Shown here piece after piece: positions 61,220-64,000 of a DNA stretch of 64,000 nucleotides; positions within the stretch are counted from its first letter, which is position 1; each line of letters starts with the position of its first letter. This DNA is from Micromonospora sp. Llam0 (GTDB taxonomy: Bacteria; Actinomycetota; Actinomycetes; Mycobacteriales; Micromonosporaceae). Both the position numbers and the translations under genes were made by a program. The stretch spans positions 744,001-808,000 of the forward strand of contig NZ_RJJY01000002.1 of NCBI RefSeq assembly GCF_003751085.1, read 5' to 3'. Under the pieces are notes generated by a model. It was not told the origin of the DNA and did no database searches. It saw nothing but the letters and a program-made list of their open reading frames with translations.

Positions 61220-62262
61220 GCGACTGGTTGGCGATCCTCATCGGGGTGCTGCTGCTCGCCGGCAACGCGTTCTTCGTCGGCGCCGAGTTCGCACTGATCT
61301 CGGCCCGGCGGACGCAGATCGAGCCACGGGCCGCCGCCGGCTCCCGGCTGGCCCGGGTGACCCTGCGGGCGATGGAGAGCGTGTCGCTGATGATGGCCGG
61401 CGCCCAGCTCGGCATCACCGTCTGCTCGCTCGGGCTCGGTGCGATCGGCGAGCCGGCGGTGGCGCACCTGATCGAGCCGGCCTTCGCCGCCGCCGGGGTG
61501 CCGGACGCGCTGGTGCACCCGATCGCGTTCACCATCGCCCTGGCGGTCGTGGTCTTCCTGCACATGGTGATCGGTGAGATGGTGCCGAAGAACATCGCCC
61601 TCGCCGGTCCGGAGCGGTCCGCGATGGTCCTGGGCCCGGTGCTGTACGGCGTCGTCACCGTGCTGCGGCCACTGATCTGGCTGCTCAACCAGCTCGCCAA
61701 CATCGTCCTGCGTCTGCTGCGGGTGCAGCCGAAGGACGAGGTGACCTCCACCTTCACCCGGGAGGAAGTCTCCGGGTTCATCGCCCAGTCCCGCCGTGAG
61801 GGCCTGATCGACGAGCACGAGCACCGGCTGCTGACCGGCGCGCTGGCGTTCAGCGACCAGCCGACCGTCCGGGTGGCGATTCCGCTGGATTCGCTGGTCA
61901 CAATGTCCGCCACCAGCACGCCGGTCGAGCTGGAGAAGCGCTGCGCCGACACCGGCTACTCCCGCTTCCCGGTCGTCGACGGTGCCGCACAGGTGACCGG
62001 CTACCTGCACGTCAAGGACGTGCTCGGGGCCTCGGCGCAGGACCGGCACCGGGCGGTCGACTCCCGGCTGATCCGGCCGCTGGTCACGGTCCGGGCCACC
62101 CAGCCGATGCGGGACACTTTGACGGTCATGCAGCAGCGGGGCGCGCACCTGGCCCGGGTGGTGGACGCCGACGGCCGGTTGACCGGCCTGGCCGCGTTGG
62201 AGGACGTGATCGAGGAGCTGGTCGGCGAGGTTCGCGACGCCGCGCAGGCCGCCAGCCGCTAG
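61216..62262 (+). CDS. HlyC/CorC (CNNM/CBS) family membrane protein, short form
   Basis: The 348-residue paralogue has the CNNM domain and two CBS domains (IPLDSLVTMSATSTPVELEK; DADGRLTGLAALEDVIEELV) but lacks the C-terminal CorC_HlyC domain of its upstream partner. Long-plus-short pairs are common in Actinobacteria and may form a heteromer. ATGA overlap couples it to the first gene. The last codons and stop lie in a 24-base tandem duplication. Confidence 0.92.
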   Translation: MSDWLAILIGVLLLAGNAFFVGAEFALISARRTQIEPRAAAGSRLARVTLRAMESVSLMMAGAQLGITVCSLGLGAIGEPAVAHLIEPAFAAAGVPDALVHPIAFTIALAVVVFLHMVIGEMVPKNIALAGPERSAMVLGPVLYGVVTVLRPLIWLLNQLANIVLRLLRVQPKDEVTSTFTREEVSGFIAQSRREGLIDEHEHRLLTGALAFSDQPTVRVAIPLDSLVTMSATSTPVELEKRCADTGYSRFPVVDGAAQVTGYLHVKDVLGASAQDRHRAVDSRLIRPLVTVRATQPMRDTLTVMQQRGAHLARVVDADGRLTGLAALEDVIEELVGEVRDAAQAASR

Positions 62263-62285
62263 ACGCCGCGCAGGCCGCCAGCCGC
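62236..62285. repeat. 24-base direct duplication across a stop codon
   Basis: GACGCCGCGCAGGCCGCC and its next six bases occur at 62236-62259 and again at 62262-62285. The first copy is followed by the CNNM stop TAG; the second lies in the convergent gap. It looks like a recent slippage event. Confidence 0.7.
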
Positions 62286-62287
62286 CG

Positions 62288-63064
62288 CTAGGCGGGCGGA
62301 GCAAGCTGCGGCGGCCCGTCGGTGGGCTGGTTGAGCGACTGGCGGGCGAGCAGGGTCGCGCCGGCCACCGCCGCCGGCATGACCAGCACCGCGCCGAACG
62401 GGATCAGGCAGCAGCAGAAGACCGCCACCCCGAAGCCGAGCGCCTTCGGCCGGTTGGTGCGCAGCGCCACCCGCCGGTCCGGTAGCCGCAGCCCACGGCG
62501 GTAGAACGCGGATCCGACCAGCTCAAGGGCGAGCCGCCAGCCGCCGAACAGGGCGGCGACAACCGGCACCACGGTCTGCCCGACGATCGGGATGAACCCG
62601 CAGAGGAACAGCGGTATCCCGATGACGATGCCGAATGCGATCAGCCGGGCCGAGTCGAGCAGGCTGTGCCACAGCGACCGCCACCACGGTACGTCGACCC
62701 CGTTCGGCACGCCGCCGTGCTGCTCCTCCACCCATTCGGAGATTTTCTCGTAGAACGGATCCCCGATGAACAGGGTCACGGCGGTGAAGGTGAGCACGCC
62801 GATCAGCCCGCCGAGGGCCAGCAACGCGACGGCGACCGCACCGCGTACCGCGTCCCGGGTGCCCGCCGACCAGTCGTCGGCGAACGGGGTGAGCCAGCCG
62901 GCGACGTCGACCACGGCGGCTATCCAGCCGACGAACGCGGCCACGAACAGCGCCCCGACGATCACCGCCGGGATCAGCCCGAGCAGCACCATCTTCGGGT
63001 TGCGGGCGTAGGTACCGAAGCCACGCAGGAACAGCCGGACACCGTCGAGGAAGGCGCGGATCAT
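62288..63064 (-). CDS. EI24/CysZ-like membrane protein
   Basis: The 258-residue protein has four to six membrane segments and the EI24 landmarks FLDGVRLFLRGFGTYARNPK, LFIGDPFYEKISEWVEEQHG, LIAFGIVIGIPLFLCGFIPI and RPKALGFGVAVFCCCLIPFG. CysZ-type members move sulfate, and eukaryotic EI24 is a membrane protein of autophagy; the bacterial substrate is not fixed. ATG 63064 is 1 base from the upstream alaX stop, so the two genes were one transcript before the integration event. Confidence 0.85.
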   Translation of the reverse strand: MIRAFLDGVRLFLRGFGTYARNPKMVLLGLIPAVIVGALFVAAFVGWIAAVVDVAGWLTPFADDWSAGTRDAVRGAVAVALLALGGLIGVLTFTAVTLFIGDPFYEKISEWVEEQHGGVPNGVDVPWWRSLWHSLLDSARLIAFGIVIGIPLFLCGFIPIVGQTVVPVVAALFGGWRLALELVGSAFYRRGLRLPDRRVALRTNRPKALGFGVAVFCCCLIPFGAVLVMPAAVAGATLLARQSLNQPTDGPPQLAPPA

Positions 63065-63065
63065 C

Positions 63066-63425
63066 TCAGCCGGCCAGGCGCAGCCGTACCCGGCGGTTGG
63101 CCCGACCCTTGCTCTCCACCTTGACCACCTGGACCTTGCCGATCTGGGCGGTGGAGGCGACGTGGGTGCCGCCGTCGGCCTGCACGTCCAGGCCGACGAT
63201 GTCGACGATGCGGATCTCCTGCTCATCGACGGGGATCAGATTGGCCTGGGTGCGGACGATGTCCGGGATGGCCAGCGCCTCGTCCCGGTCGAGGACCCGC
63301 ACGGCGACCGCCCGGTCGGCGACGACCTCGGCGTTGACCAGGTCTTCCAGCTGGGCCTTGAAGCCGGCCGGCACCTCGGGCAGGTTGAAGTCCATCCGGG
63401 CTTCACCGGGCCTCATGTCAGTCAT
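63066..63425 (-). pseudogene. alanyl-tRNA editing protein AlaX, N-terminal part missing
   Basis: The 119-codon frame is the C-terminal two-thirds of an AlaX-type Ala-tRNA deacylase: GEARMDFNLPEVPAGFKAQL, then LVNAEVVADRAVAVRVLDRD and IVGLDVQADGGTHVASTAQI. A full AlaX begins earlier, with a threonyl/alanyl editing motif HTALH-L-G that holds two zinc ligands, and continues through a GG-DM stretch into MRPGEARMDF. Here the homology starts at MRPGEA, preceded by MTD and the recombinase region. The gene is probably split by an integrated element. Confidence 0.75.
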
Positions 63426-63445
63426 TCTGCATACACTACCGGACC
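63412..63445. other. probable attachment-site junction of an integrated element
   Basis: AlaX homology stops at about 63415-63420 and the serine recombinase starts at 63446 on the opposite strand. A crossover site between them, probably attL or attR, would explain the truncated alaX and the recombinase-at-edge layout. The exact core cannot be fixed without the other junction. Confidence 0.6.
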
Positions 63446-64000
63446 GTGACAGATAGAAGCCTGCGGCCGGTCCGCGCCGTCGTCCGTGCCGCCGTCTACT
63501 GCAGGATCTCCCTCGCGAGGTTCGGCGACACCCTGAAGGTGGATGACCAGGAACTGCTCTGCCGCAAGGTTGCGGCGCAGCGAGGCTGGACCGTGCCGGG
63601 CGGGCTCGTGTTCAAGGACAACTCCCGCAGCGCCTGGCAGCGCCGTCGCCGCCGGCCGGGCTGGGATCTCCTGCTCGCGGCGGTCGAGCGACGCGAGCTG
63701 GACGCGATCGTGGTGTACCACGGTGACCGGCTGATCCGGCAGCCGTGGGACCTGGAGGTGCTCCTGCGGCTGGCAGATGAACAGGGCATCCGCCTCGCGT
63801 CGCCGACCGGTGAGCGGGACCTGGACAACGCCGATGACCGGTACATCCTGCGGATCGAGGCCGCCCAGGCGTGCCGGGAGTCGGACAACACCAGCCGACG
63901 GCTCCGCAGCCACTTCGAGCGCCAGGCCGAACGCGGCCTGGTGCGGCTCGGCGGCCGTGGCGGCCGCGCGTACGGCTTCGAGCCTGACGGCATCACGCAC
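63446..64000 (+). CDS. large serine recombinase (integrase), 3' end outside window
   Basis: At least 185 residues of a resolvase-type N-terminal domain are present. The catalytic Ser is in AAVYCRISLARFGDTLKVDD. FKDNSRSAWQRRRRRPGWD, VVYHGDRLIRQPWDLE, LASPTGERDLDNADDRY and RIEAAQACRESDNTSRRLR follow, exactly the order in actinobacterial large serine integrases. Such enzymes integrate plasmids or phages at one chromosomal site. It begins 20 bases from the broken alaX gene and points away from it. The frame is still open at 64000. Confidence 0.92.
   Translation, partial: MTDRSLRPVRAVVRAAVYCRISLARFGDTLKVDDQELLCRKVAAQRGWTVPGGLVFKDNSRSAWQRRRRRPGWDLLLAAVERRELDAIVVYHGDRLIRQPWDLEVLLRLADEQGIRLASPTGERDLDNADDRYILRIEAAQACRESDNTSRRLRSHFERQAERGLVRLGGRGGRAYGFEPDGITH

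Overview
The window is high-GC actinobacterial DNA, most likely Micromonosporaceae (Micromonospora or a relative). Evidence: GTG/TTG starts are frequent, genes often overlap by 4 bases, a mycothiol gene (mshA) and a mycothiol-dependent-type enzyme are present, and DUF397/XRE pairs occur. The first 21 kb keeps the gene content around Mycobacterium tuberculosis Rv0482-Rv0501. All functional calls come from reading translated sequence and recalling families; nothing was searched.

Layout. 0-21 kb is conserved core: epimerase, 33-residue COX24-like protein, HTH protein, a membrane metalloprotease-like protein, proline dehydrogenase, a lipoprotein/ATP-grasp pair, CGNR protein, sugar-phosphate isomerase, Ppx/GppA, Rv0495c-like protein, SenX3-RegX3, PhoU, phosphoglycerate mutase, MFS, a Rho-N/SARKS-repeat protein, YbjN, MshA, SDR, methyltransferase, MurB and a DinB/maleylpyruvate-isomerase-type enzyme. 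21.7-27.5 kb is a beta-glucoside (ceb-like) operon: perfect LacI-type palindrome, binding protein, two permeases, GH1 beta-glucosidase, LacI repressor. 27.7 kb encodes a small secreted protein.

28.3-46.5 kb is an accessory metabolic island. It has a GntR/FCD regulator, two MFS transporters, a six-gene operon (Gfo/Idh oxidoreductase, dipeptide-type ABC importer with a fused DppD-DppF ATPase, agmatinase-like ureohydrolase), a Drr-type exporter, three tandem 2-hydroxyacid dehydrogenases and a ThDP enzyme resembling 2-ketoarginine decarboxylase. A recurring operator (consensus GATTRTGCAYAATC) lies in front of its transcription units and suggests one GntR regulon. The gene set hints at guanidino-acid metabolism, which is inference. 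A TetR/oxidoreductase divergon with twin operators follows at 46.6-48.4 kb.

48.4-56.4 kb is a toxin-antitoxin and debris zone: an XRE remnant, Phd-VapC, a ruined higBA pair, an orphan FitA antitoxin, a probable SCP1.201/DddA-type deaminase toxin with an Imm1-like immunity protein, an AT-richer MmpS-like protein, a frameshifted XRE-DUF5753 gene with its DUF397 partner, a DivIVA-like protein, HIT protein, VapBC, a DEDD exonuclease and two copies of a 57-base hairpin repeat. 56.5-63.4 kb returns to ordinary chromosome (GH43 arabinofuranosidase, Spo0M, two CNNM/CBS proteins, EI24). At 63.42 kb an alaX gene is cut off at its 5' end exactly where a serine recombinase begins, so an integrated element starts there and runs out of the window.
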